A stretch of DNA of 64,000 bases from Halomonas sp. H10-9-1 (GTDB taxonomy: Bacteria > Pseudomonadota > Gammaproteobacteria > Pseudomonadales > Halomonadaceae). Numbering within the stretch: the first letter of the stretch is position 1; every line of letters begins with the position of its first letter. The notes below the pieces were generated by a model that saw only the letters and a list, made by a program, of their open reading frames with translations, was not told the origin of the DNA and did not search any database. A program made the position numbers and the translations under genes. The stretch lies in the NCBI RefSeq assembly GCF_040147005.1, contig NZ_JAMSHO010000001.1, positions 2,418,001-2,482,000 of the forward strand, in the 5' to 3' direction. Shown piece after piece: positions 42,989 to 53,836 of the stretch.

Positions 42989-42994
42989 TATAAT
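42989..42994 (+). promoter_or_regulatory. -10 box candidate upstream of mnmA
   Basis: TATAAT, consensus -10, 38 bp before the mnmA start; the -35 position (CGGCGC) is poor. A GGCGCC-rich palindrome lies between. Confidence 0.4.
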
Positions 42995-43032
42995 CCCGCC
43001 CCATTTATGTCACACCGATTCCGAGGGCGCCC

Positions 43033-44141
43033 ATGACCGCCACCCCAGGCAAGGTGATCGTCGGCATGTCCGGCGGCGTCGATTCCTCCGTCTCCGCCCT
43101 GCTGCTGCTCGAGCAGGGCTACGACGTCGAAGGCCTGTTCATGAAGAACTGGGACGAGGACGACGGCACCGAATACTGTACCGCCAAGGAGGACCTGGCC
43201 GACGCCGAGGCCGTGTGCGCGAAGCTCGGCATCCGGCTGCACACCGCCAACTTCGCCGCCGAGTACTGGGACAACGTCTTCGAGCACTTCCTGGCCGAGT
43301 ACCAGTCCGGGCGCACGCCGAACCCGGACATCCTCTGCAACCGCGAGATCAAGTTCAAGGTGTTCCTGGAGTACGCCGAGATGCTGGGTGCCGAGAAGAT
43401 CGCTACCGGCCACTATGTCCGGACCGGCATCCACCAAGGCCGCCCGCGGCTACTCAAGGGCCTCGATGCCAACAAGGACCAGAGCTACTTTCTTCACGCC
43501 GTGCCCGAGGCCGCCATCGCCCGCACCCTCTTCCCGGTGGGCGAGCTCGCGAAGCCCGAGGTACGCGCCATCGCCGAACGCCACGACCTGATCACGGCAC
43601 GCAAGAAGGATTCGACTGGAATCTGCTTTATCGGCGAGCGACGCTTCCGCGACTTCCTCAGGCAGTACCTGCCGGCCCAACCGGGGGTGATCGAGACCCC
43701 CGAGGGCGAGGTGATCGGCGAGCACATGGGGCTGATGTACTACACCCTGGGCCAGCGCCAGGGCCTGGGGATCGGCGGGCTCGCCCACCACCCCGAGGCG
43801 CCCTGGTACGTGGCCGCCAAGGACCTCGAGCGCAACGTGCTCATCGCCGTACAGGGCAAGCACCACCCGCTGCTCTATACCGACTCGCTGGCCACCGAGG
43901 CCATGGACTGGGTGGCCGGCGCGCCGCCGCTGAGCGAAGGACGGCTTACCGCCAAGACCCGCTACCGCCAGGCCGACGTGCCCTGTGTCTTCCGGACGCG
44001 GGAGGATGGCGGCGTGGAGGTGGTCTTCGATGATCCCCAGCGCGCCGTCACCCCGGGGCAGTCGCTGGTGCTCTACGACGGCCCGATCTGCCTGGGCGGC
44101 GGCGTCATCCGCGAGACCTGGAACGCCGTGGAGGTCGCCGC

Positions 44142-44145
<4 letters not shown>
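43033..44145 (+). CDS. mnmA: tRNA-specific 2-thiouridylase MnmA
   Basis: 370 residues, normal length. MnmA adds sulfur to C2 of wobble U34 in tRNA-Lys, -Glu and -Gln, receiving it from the IscS/Tus relay. The PP-loop is [15 protein letters not shown] near the N-terminus. The two catalytic cysteines are in [12 protein letters not shown] and [15 protein letters not shown]; the substrate loop and [10 protein letters not shown] are conserved. The C-terminal beta-barrel follows. The stop overlaps the hflD start by four bases (ATGA), as in many gammaproteobacteria. Confidence 0.96.
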
Positions 44146-47390
<3,245 letters not shown>

Positions 47391-47432
47391 CAAGGCGCAA
47401 GGAAATTTTGGTCCAACCGGGATGTGTTCATC

Positions 47433-47870
47433 ATGCCAAGGGAAACCGTGGAGATTCATGAAGGGAGCTGGGACCAGCTGGGTGCCGCAGCCACCGCAAT
47501 ACGCCGGATCGTCTTCATCGAGGAGCAGGGCGTCTCACAGCAGGAGGAGTGGGACGGTCGTGATGGCGAGTGCCAGCACTTCCTGGCCCTGCTGGAGGGG
47601 CAGCCGGTGGGCACCGCCCGCCTGCTACCCGATGCGCATATCGGCCGGGTCGCGGTACTCGCCCAGGCTCGCGGCCACGGCATCGGGGGCGCGCTAATGC
47701 GCGCCGTCATCGAGGCCGCCCGCCGCCGCGGCCATGCCGCCGTGGCGCTCGCCTCCCAGACCCACGCCCTCGAGTTCTACGCCCGGCTGGGCTTCGAGGC
47801 CCATGGCCCGGAGTTCCTCGACGCCGGTATACCGCATCGCAATATGCAGCTGCTGCTAGGTGACCGCTGA
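47433..47870 (+). CDS. GNAT-family N-acetyltransferase
   Basis: 145 residues from the ATG at 47433; a GTG at 47424 would add three. The fold shows a VFIEEQGVSQQEEWDGRD start, the acetyl-CoA pyrophosphate loop VAVLAQARGHGIGGALM (Q/RxxGxG/A) and a C-terminal ASQTHALEFYARLGFEAHG, with IPHRNMQL at the end. It resembles the YjcF/ElaA-like group whose substrates are not known. It follows roxA after 42 bp in the same direction and is closed by a hairpin terminator, so it is probably the last gene of the mnmA-hflD-purB-roxA run. Confidence 0.85.
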   Translation: MPRETVEIHEGSWDQLGAAATAIRRIVFIEEQGVSQQEEWDGRDGECQHFLALLEGQPVGTARLLPDAHIGRVAVLAQARGHGIGGALMRAVIEAARRRGHAAVALASQTHALEFYARLGFEAHGPEFLDAGIPHRNMQLLLGDR

Positions 47871-47901
47871 GTCGCCTCCCCCCGCCTTCAAGCGAAAAAT
47901 C

Positions 47902-47937
47902 ACTACAGGAAGCCTCCCCAGGGCGGCTTCCTGTAGT
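47902..47937 (+). terminator. Terminator after the GNAT gene
   Basis: A 13-bp stem ACTACAGGAAGCC with inner CCC/GGG pairs; it separates the run from aceA. Confidence 0.75.
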
Positions 47938-48209
47938 CGAGTTACAACCCTCCCTTACCCTAACGGGCGATTGTTGTGGCGCGCCGCCATGGGTCATAGT
48001 GCTGATCAAGGCGAATGAGCAAACACCTGTTTAAGGCGCTTTTCAGGTCGGCTTCATACAGGCGTTTCGAGTCCGCCGGTGTTCGACCAAGGCAGCAGAG
48101 ACAGACCGCCTTCGATCGCGGACCCTGATCTCACTTCGCAGGTGCAGCATCGGCATACACCGGCAAGCAACCCACACCCCGAACGATTACCCTGAGAGAG
48201 GATGGCCCC
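47938..48209 (+). promoter_or_regulatory. Leader and control region of aceA
   Basis: 272 bp without a gene. A weak promoter candidate is TTGTTG (47971-47976) with CATAGT (47995-48000) at 18 bp. The aceA ribosome binding site GAGAGGA is at its end. No clear operator symmetry was seen. Confidence 0.35.
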
Positions 48210-49802
48210 ATGTCATACCAGGAAGATATCAAGGCACTGTCCCAGCTTCGTGAAGCCATGCAGGGCAAGTGGGCAGACATCAGCCCCGAGAGCGCCGCCC
48301 GCATGCGTGCCCAGAACCGCTTCAAGACCGGCCTGGACATCGCCAAGTACACCGCCAAGATCATGCGCGACGACATGGCGGCCTACGACGCCGACAGCGC
48401 CAGGTACACCCAGTCTCTGGGCTGCTGGCACGGCTTCATCGGCCAGCAGAAGATGATCTCCATCAAGAAGCACTTCGGCACCACCAAGAGCCGCTACCTC
48501 TACCTCTCCGGCTGGATGGTCGCCGCCCTGCGCTCCGAGTTCGGCCCGCTGCCCGACCAGTCCATGCATGAGAAGACCGCCGTTTCGGGTCTGATCGAGG
48601 AGCTCTACACCTTCCTGCGCCAGGCCGATGCCTGGGAGCTCAACCACCTGTTCCGTGGCCTGGAGGAGGCCCGTCAGGCGGGTGACAACGCCAGGGCAGC
48701 CGAGCTCGAGAAGGCGATCGACAACCACGAGACCCACGTGGTGCCGATCATCGCCGATATCGACGCCGGTTTCGGTAATGCCGAGGCCACCTACCTGCTG
48801 GCCAAGCAGATGATCGAGGCGGGTGCCTGCTGCATCCAGATCGAGAACCAGGTCTCCGACGAGAAGCAGTGCGGCCACCAGGACGGCAAGGTCACCGTGC
48901 CCCATGAAGACTTCCTGGCCAAGATCAACGCCGTGCGTTACGCCTTCCTGGAACTCGGTATCGACGACGGCGTGATCGTCGCCCGCACCGACTCGCTGGG
49001 CGCCGGCCTGACCCAGAAGATCGCCGTGACCAACGAGCCGGGCGACCTGGGCGACCAGTACAACAGCTTCCTCGACGGTGACATCATCGAGAAGGCCGAG
49101 GACATCAACAACGGTGACGTGGTCATCAAGCAGAACGGCAAGCTGGTCAAGATCAAGCGCCTTGCCTCGGGCCTCTTCCAGTTCAAGCCGGGTACCGGCG
49201 AGGACCGCGTGGTGCTGGACTGCATCACCAGCCTGCAAAACGGTGCCGACCTGATCTGGATCGAGACCGAGAAGCCCCACGTCGGCCAGATCGCCGGCAT
49301 GGTGAACCGCATCCGCCAGGCGGTGCCCGATGCCAAGCTGGTCTACAACAACAGCCCGTCCTTCAACTGGACGCTGAACTTCCGTCAACAGGTGTTCGAC
49401 GCCTGGCAGGAAGAGGGCAAGGATGTCTCCGCCTACGATCGCGCCAAGCTGATGAGCCCGGAGTACGACGACACCGGCCTGGCCAAGCTGGCCGACGAAT
49501 GGACCCGCAACTTCCAGCGCGATGCCTCACGCGATGCCGGCATCTTCCACCACCTGATCACGCTGCCGACCTACCACACCGCAGCGCTCTCCACCGACAG
49601 CCTGGCCAAGGGCTACTTCGGCGACGAGGGCATGCTGGCCTACGTGGCCGGGGTACAGCGCCGCGAGATCCGCGAGGGCATCGCCACCGTCCGCCACCAG
49701 GACATGGCCGGCTCCAACATCGGCGACGACCACAAGGAGTTCTTCCACGGCGATGCGGCCCTCAAGGCCGGTGGCAAGGACAACACCATGAACCAGTTCT
49801 GA
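48210..49802 (+). CDS. aceA: Isocitrate lyase
   Basis: 530 residues, the longer isocitrate lyase subclass found in Pseudomonas rather than the 434-residue E. coli form. It splits isocitrate to glyoxylate and succinate, opening the glyoxylate shunt for growth on acetate or fatty acids. Catalytic Cys221 is in EKQCGHQDGK; other motifs are LSGWMVAALRSEFG, IIADIDAGFGNAEATY and NNSPSFNWT. Malate synthase is not in the window. The gene has its own long leader and a strong terminator, so it is monocistronic. It competes with icd and idh, encoded 7-10 kb away, for isocitrate. Confidence 0.95.
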   Translation: MSYQEDIKALSQLREAMQGKWADISPESAARMRAQNRFKTGLDIAKYTAKIMRDDMAAYDADSARYTQSLGCWHGFIGQQKMISIKKHFGTTKSRYLYLSGWMVAALRSEFGPLPDQSMHEKTAVSGLIEELYTFLRQADAWELNHLFRGLEEARQAGDNARAAELEKAIDNHETHVVPIIADIDAGFGNAEATYLLAKQMIEAGACCIQIENQVSDEKQCGHQDGKVTVPHEDFLAKINAVRYAFLELGIDDGVIVARTDSLGAGLTQKIAVTNEPGDLGDQYNSFLDGDIIEKAEDINNGDVVIKQNGKLVKIKRLASGLFQFKPGTGEDRVVLDCITSLQNGADLIWIETEKPHVGQIAGMVNRIRQAVPDAKLVYNNSPSFNWTLNFRQQVFDAWQEEGKDVSAYDRAKLMSPEYDDTGLAKLADEWTRNFQRDASRDAGIFHHLITLPTYHTAALSTDSLAKGYFGDEGMLAYVAGVQRREIREGIATVRHQDMAGSNIGDDHKEFFHGDAALKAGGKDNTMNQF

Positions 49803-49833
49803 ACATGGTGACACACTAGACGACTGGAACCCT

Positions 49834-49859
49834 GGGGAGGCTCACGCCTCCCCTTTTTT
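49834..49859 (+). terminator. Rho-independent terminator of aceA
   Basis: GGGGAGGC-TCAC-GCCTCCCC followed by TTTTTT. Confidence 0.92.
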
Positions 49860-50058
49860 ACGTGCTCACTGCTGCGGCCAACGGTGAATATCCCCTTTTC
49901 TTGTCATCTTATCGGGCTAGAATGAACGGCAGTTGGCTGCCCGGCGCTGGCCAAGCCTGGTGGCCCAGGGTAGACTCGAATTAACCGAACAGTGTTCGCT
50001 CACTCGACAGAAAGTCATCGAAGCCATGGCTCTCGTTGAACGCTCCAGGAGGTCAAGC

Positions 50059-50535
50059 ATGATTCCCATGAAACGTTTTCTCCCCGTGCTCGCCATCGGC
50101 GCCCTGACGCTGGCCGGCTGCGCCAACACCTCGACCATGGGCGGCAACGTCTATAGCAGCAACCAGGTCGGTGCGGAACAGACCGTGCGCTTCGGCACCA
50201 TCCAGGCCCTGCGCCAGGTGCAGGTGCAGGCCGACAGCCGCGCCGGTGGCATCATCGGCACCGGCGGCGGCGCAGTGATCGGTGGGCTGCTGGGCAACCA
50301 GGTGGGTGGTGGCTCCGGGCGCACCCTCGCCACCGCCGCAGGCGTCATCGCCGGCAGCGTGGCGGGCAGCAAGATCGAGGAGTCCGCCAACCGGGTCAGC
50401 GCCTGGGAGATGGAGATTCGCCGTGACGATGGCTTGAACGTCGTCGTGGTGCAGAAGGCCGACCAGGCCTTCCAGGTCGGTCAGCGGGTACGCCTGATCG
50501 GCAGCGGCAGCAATATCACCGTCGCCCCCTACTGA
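50059..50535 (+). CDS. SlyB-like outer-membrane lipoprotein with glycine-zipper
   Basis: 158 residues from the ATG at 50059 (CAGGAGG 6 bp upstream). The signal peptide MIPMKRFLPVLAIGALTLAG ends in lipobox LAGC, lipidated at Cys followed by Ala, which predicts outer-membrane sorting. The mature protein has a 2TM glycine-zipper domain, GGIIGTGGGAVIGGLLGNQV (about residues 73-92) and AGVIAGSVAGSK, then a beta-rich end with VGQRVRLIGSGSNITV. This is the SlyB/Pcp family; SlyB forms stress-induced rings around outer-membrane proteins in E. coli. Regulation (PhoP in enterics) cannot be judged here. Confidence 0.88.
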   Translation: MIPMKRFLPVLAIGALTLAGCANTSTMGGNVYSSNQVGAEQTVRFGTIQALRQVQVQADSRAGGIIGTGGGAVIGGLLGNQVGGGSGRTLATAAGVIAGSVAGSKIEESANRVSAWEMEIRRDDGLNVVVVQKADQAFQVGQRVRLIGSGSNITVAPY

Positions 50536-50580
50536 GGGATGGTGGCCATCGCGCCCTGAGCGGGGCGAGGGCCGACAGTC

Positions 50581-50618
50581 ACGACAAGGCCCGCGGAGTG
50601 ATCCGCGGGCCTTGTCGT
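50581..50618. terminator. Perfect 17-bp hairpin after the SlyB-like gene
   Basis: ACGACAAGGCCCGCGGA pairs exactly with its downstream complement around GTGA. It lies between convergent genes. Confidence 0.82.
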
Positions 50619-50682
50619 CTCGCTTTCCTTTGCGGCTTTCCGGGGGCGTTGAAGGGCCTGGCCGGCCGGCCAGGCCAACGGC

Positions 50683-50964
50683 TCAGTGGAAATCGACCTT
50701 GCTCATCGCCCAGCCACCCAGCTTCACGGCGACCAGCACCAGGATGCCGACCACGATGGCGGTCATCAGAACGTCCACCGGACGCACCAAGGTAGTGGCA
50801 CCGATCACGGCCAGCGCCAGGCTCCAGACCACCGCGTTGTCGCCGCCGGTCTTCATCGCCCCGGGCAGGAGGCAGTCCAGCGAGGCACTCAGCGAGGGCC
50901 AGCGCTTGAAGGAGAGAACGAGGATCGCGGCGAAGGCGATCAACCAGATCACGACTTGGGCCAT
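50683..50964 (-). CDS. Small two-helix membrane protein, unknown
   Basis: 93 residues, ATG with GGAGA 7 bp upstream. It starts with a hydrophobic helix (MAQVVIWLIAFAAILVLSF), has a short loop containing one Cys (SLDCLLPGAMK), then two hydrophobic stretches (VVWSLALAVIGATTLV and LMTAIVVGILVLVAVKL) and a short polar tail. Codon periodicity and the start context support a real gene, but no family was recognised. It stands alone between the SlyB-like and SlyD-type genes. Confidence 0.6.
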   Translation of the reverse strand: MAQVVIWLIAFAAILVLSFKRWPSLSASLDCLLPGAMKTGGDNAVVWSLALAVIGATTLVRPVDVLMTAIVVGILVLVAVKLGGWAMSKVDFH

Positions 50965-51186
50965 GGAGGTCTCCAGGATTCGAGTGAGTGTCGTTGGAAG
51001 ATTCGGGCGGTCGCTAGGTTAGCCCCGGCACCGAGGCGACGCAACCATCCGAAGGTCGCCGCCGGTGCGAGTGAACACGGCTCAGGATGGTGGCGCCGAT
51101 CCTGAAAATGCCCCATCGCCCCTGACAGGATGTGCCCATCGCGTTACCATGCCCCCGACATGCACTCACCGAAAGGTTCTTCAATA

Positions 51187-51669
51187 ATGCAGATTGCGCA
51201 GAACTCCGTTGTCGCGTTCCACTACACCCTGACCAACAACGCAGGTGAAGTGCTGGACAGCTCGGAAGGCCGCGAGCCGCTGACCTACCTCCATGGCGCC
51301 GGCAACATCATTCCCGGCCTCGAGAAGGAGCTTGAGGGCCGCACCGCCGGCGACAAGCTCAATGCCACCGTGGCGCCCGCCGAGGGCTACGGCGAGAAGC
51401 AGGAGCAGCTGGTGCAGGAAGTGCCGCGTGATGCCTTCCAGGGCGTCGAGAACATCGAGCCCGGCATGCAGTTCCAGGCCCAGACCCAGGGTGGTCCGCT
51501 GATGGTCACCGTGACCCAGGTCAGCGGCGACACCGTCACCGTCGATGGCAACCACCCGCTGGCCGGCCAGACCCTGAACTTCGATGTCGAGATCGCCTCG
51601 GTGCGCGAAGCCAGCGAGGAAGAGATCGAGCACGGTCACGTGCACGGCGAAGGCGGCCACGAGCACTAA
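51187..51669 (+). CDS. FKBP-type peptidyl-prolyl isomerase, SlyD type
   Basis: 160 residues from the ATG at 51187 (AAGG upstream). The FKBP domain is split by an insert-in-flap (IF) chaperone domain: MQIAQNSVVAFHYTLTNNAG and YLHGAGNIIPGLEKEL belong to FKBP, PAEGYGEKQEQLVQEVPRD to the IF domain, NHPLAGQTLNFDVEI returns to FKBP. The C-terminus is short and His-rich (EHGHVHGEGGHEH), a metal-binding tail but smaller than that of E. coli SlyD and without its cysteines. It is a cytoplasmic folding helper that may deliver nickel. Confidence 0.92.
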   Translation: MQIAQNSVVAFHYTLTNNAGEVLDSSEGREPLTYLHGAGNIIPGLEKELEGRTAGDKLNATVAPAEGYGEKQEQLVQEVPRDAFQGVENIEPGMQFQAQTQGGPLMVTVTQVSGDTVTVDGNHPLAGQTLNFDVEIASVREASEEEIEHGHVHGEGGHEH

Positions 51670-51701
51670 GCGACTCACCCAGTGAGCAGCAGCGTATCAT
51701 G

Positions 51702-51730
51702 AAGGGGCAGCCGTAGAGGCTGCCCCTTTT
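51702..51730 (+). terminator. Terminator of the SlyD-type gene
   Basis: AAGGGGCAGCC-GTAGA-GGCTGCCCCTT followed by TT; the opposing MFS gene ends nearby. Confidence 0.88.
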
Positions 51731-51764
51731 GCATGGCGGATGGCGGTTGCATGGCGGATGGCGG
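51730..51764. repeat. Two tandem copies of a 17-bp unit
   Basis: TGCATGGCGGATGGCGG occurs at 51731-51747 and again at 51749-51765 approximately, in the short gap before the MFS stop; each copy itself contains two GGCGG blocks. Likely replication slippage. Confidence 0.7.
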
Positions 51765-52958
51765 TCAGCCGCCGGCGATACGCCCCGGGCGCCGCCGCCA
51801 CAGCCAGGTGGCGATGGACAGCGTCACGCCCAGCACCAGCCAGGAGCCCAGCGCCACGCCCCTCCAGCCCTCCAGTCTCCAGAACGGCTCCAGCCAGAAC
51901 ACCCCGAGGCTGGCGCCGGTGTAGTAGAAGACCAGATAGAGCGCCGAGGCGCTGCCCCGGGCATGGCGGGCATGGCGCCCCACCCAGCTCGAGGCCATGG
52001 AGTGGGCAACGAAGAAGCCGAAGGCGTTGATGGTCAGCCCCACCAGGATCAGCGGCAGGCTGTCGAAAAGCGTGACCAGGGTGCCCGCCATGAAGATGGC
52101 GATGCCCAGCATCATGCAGGCCGGCTGGGAGAGATGGCGCACCAGCCGCCCCGAGAGGGATGAGCCGAGGGTGCCACCCAGATAGGTGAGGAAGATCAGC
52201 CCCAGCAGGGTGGCGCCGAGATCGAACGGCGGCGCAGCCAGACGGAAGGTGATGTAGCTGTACTGGTTGATGAAGATCAGGAAGTTGAGCCCACCGAGCA
52301 GGTATGCCGAGAGCAGGGTCGGATTGCGCAGATGGGCGCCGAGATCCGCGACCGCGCCGGCCAGCTCGAAGCGGCGCGGGGTGAAGCCCCGCGACGGCGG
52401 CAGCAGTTTCCAGAACACCGCCACCCCTGCCAGGGTGATCAGCCCCACCGTCAGGAAGCCGGCCGCACTGCCAGCCAGCTCGCCCATGCCTCCGCCCACC
52501 ACGCGTCCGCTGATCCCCCCCAGCGTATTGGCGCCGATATAGAGTCCCACGGCCGCCAGCATGGCATCCGGCTCAAACTCGTCCCCCATCCAGGCGATGG
52601 CCACCGCGGGCAGGCCGCCAAGCGCGAAGCCCTGCAGCGCGCGCAGGACCAACAGGGCCTCGAAGCTGGGCGCCACGGCCAGGGCCAGGGAGAGCAGCCC
52701 CGCCGCCAGCAGGCTGAGTCGCATGATGCCGGCTCGACCGATGGCATCCGACAACGGGCCGAATACCAGCAACGAGGCCGCCAGCGACAGCGTGGCCACC
52801 GACATGACCAGCCCCACCACCAGCGTCGATACGCCATAGGCCTCGCGCAGGTCGGGCAGCAGCGGCTGCGGCGCGTAGAGGTTGATGAAGACCAGCAGCG
52901 AAGCCAGGCTCAATGCCAGGGTGGCTCGCCACCAGTCGGCGCTGCGTATGCCAATCAT
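51765..52958 (-). CDS. Major facilitator superfamily transporter, YnfM-like
   Basis: 397 residues with twelve predicted membrane helices. The N-terminus SLLVFINLYAPQPLLPDLRE and the A-motif GPLSDAIGRAGIMRLSL are those of the YnfM/AraJ (DHA1) branch of exporters; the second half begins near residue 205 after the loop FTPRRFELAGAVADLG. Export of a drug or small metabolite is likely but the substrate is unknown. No regulator gene adjoins it. The upstream gap to the NlpC/P60 gene is 32 bp and they share direction, so they may be co-transcribed downstream of the latter. Confidence 0.88.
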   Translation of the reverse strand: MIGIRSADWWRATLALSLASLLVFINLYAPQPLLPDLREAYGVSTLVVGLVMSVATLSLAASLLVFGPLSDAIGRAGIMRLSLLAAGLLSLALAVAPSFEALLVLRALQGFALGGLPAVAIAWMGDEFEPDAMLAAVGLYIGANTLGGISGRVVGGGMGELAGSAAGFLTVGLITLAGVAVFWKLLPPSRGFTPRRFELAGAVADLGAHLRNPTLLSAYLLGGLNFLIFINQYSYITFRLAAPPFDLGATLLGLIFLTYLGGTLGSSLSGRLVRHLSQPACMMLGIAIFMAGTLVTLFDSLPLILVGLTINAFGFFVAHSMASSWVGRHARHARGSASALYLVFYYTGASLGVFWLEPFWRLEGWRGVALGSWLVLGVTLSIATWLWRRRPGRIAGG

Positions 52959-52990
52959 GAGGAACCCTGGATACCGGGAGCCCGGCCCTC

Positions 52991-53620
52991 TCAGGCGTCG
53001 ACGTCGGCCGGCAAGCGCTGGGCCAGGTTGGCCGGCTCCAGGGCACGCCGCGCCTGCCAGAAGTGCCGACGCCAGTAGCTGTTGTCGAGTTTCGAGATCA
53101 TCACGCCTCGCGATGAGGAGGCGTGCAGGAAGCGCCCCTCGCCGACGTAGATGCCGACGTGGCGGTAGGTGCCTGGCGGCCGGAAGAACACCAGATCGCC
53201 CGGGACCAACTCGTCGCGTGCGATCGGGCGCCCCTGGCTCACCTGCTCACCGGTGGTGCGTGGCAGCGTGATTCGGAAGGTCTCCTCGAAGACATTCTGC
53301 ACCAGCGCCGAACAGTCGACCCCTCCCCGGGAGGTACCGCCCAGGCGATAGGGAGTGCCCACCCAGCGCTCGTGCTGGGCCAGCAGTGCCCGACGCACCA
53401 GCGCCGGTGGCGGATTGCCGAGACGGCGCGCCTCGAGGATGGGGTTATCCACCGGCGACATCATGGGATCCCAGCCGCCGGGAAGGCCCGGCAGGTCACG
53501 GGCAAAGTAGGGCTGCTCGGCGTCGCGAGAAGCACTCTCCCGCGACGTCGAGGCACAGCCGGCCAGCACGGCCAGCGACACGACAACCAGCAGGGTACGG
53601 CACAAGGGGTTGACGACCAT
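52991..53620 (-). CDS. NlpC/P60 cell-wall hydrolase, lipoprotein
   Basis: 209 residues from the ATG at 53620; the frame continues upstream without homology. The signal peptide ends in LAGC (lipobox VLAGC), followed by Ala, so outer-membrane sorting is expected. The NlpC/P60 domain covers about residues 75-195 with catalytic Cys in GGVDCSALVQNVF, His in YRHVGIYVGEGRF and the third polar residue in FLHASSSRGVMIS. Such proteins (MepS/Spr group) are DL-endopeptidases that open peptide crosslinks for wall growth. Three residues match the Cys-His-His triad; it should be active. Confidence 0.9.
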   Translation of the reverse strand: MVVNPLCRTLLVVVSLAVLAGCASTSRESASRDAEQPYFARDLPGLPGGWDPMMSPVDNPILEARRLGNPPPALVRRALLAQHERWVGTPYRLGGTSRGGVDCSALVQNVFEETFRITLPRTTGEQVSQGRPIARDELVPGDLVFFRPPGTYRHVGIYVGEGRFLHASSSRGVMISKLDNSYWRRHFWQARRALEPANLAQRLPADVDA

Positions 53621-53836
53621 CCTGCAGCGACCTCTTCCTTGAGCCACGCCCGCCGGTATCGTGGATCCGGGATGGGGAGCAACGCTGTGGCAGTGACGCC
53701 GGCCGAGGCCGGTAGCACTGCCGAAGCGGCCTGTCGGCGGCTCGATTGATACGGGGCTCCCGACAGGTGAAGCCACGACATATTCGGAAACGACTATAAA
53801 CCAGCATTGCGGAGCTGGCGAGCCTCGCGAAGTGCC

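Noticed and set aside
42447..44033. 528-residue frame overlapping nudJ and mnmA on the same strand
   Set aside because: Runs through two conserved genes in another frame and is Arg/Pro-rich; a frame shadow.
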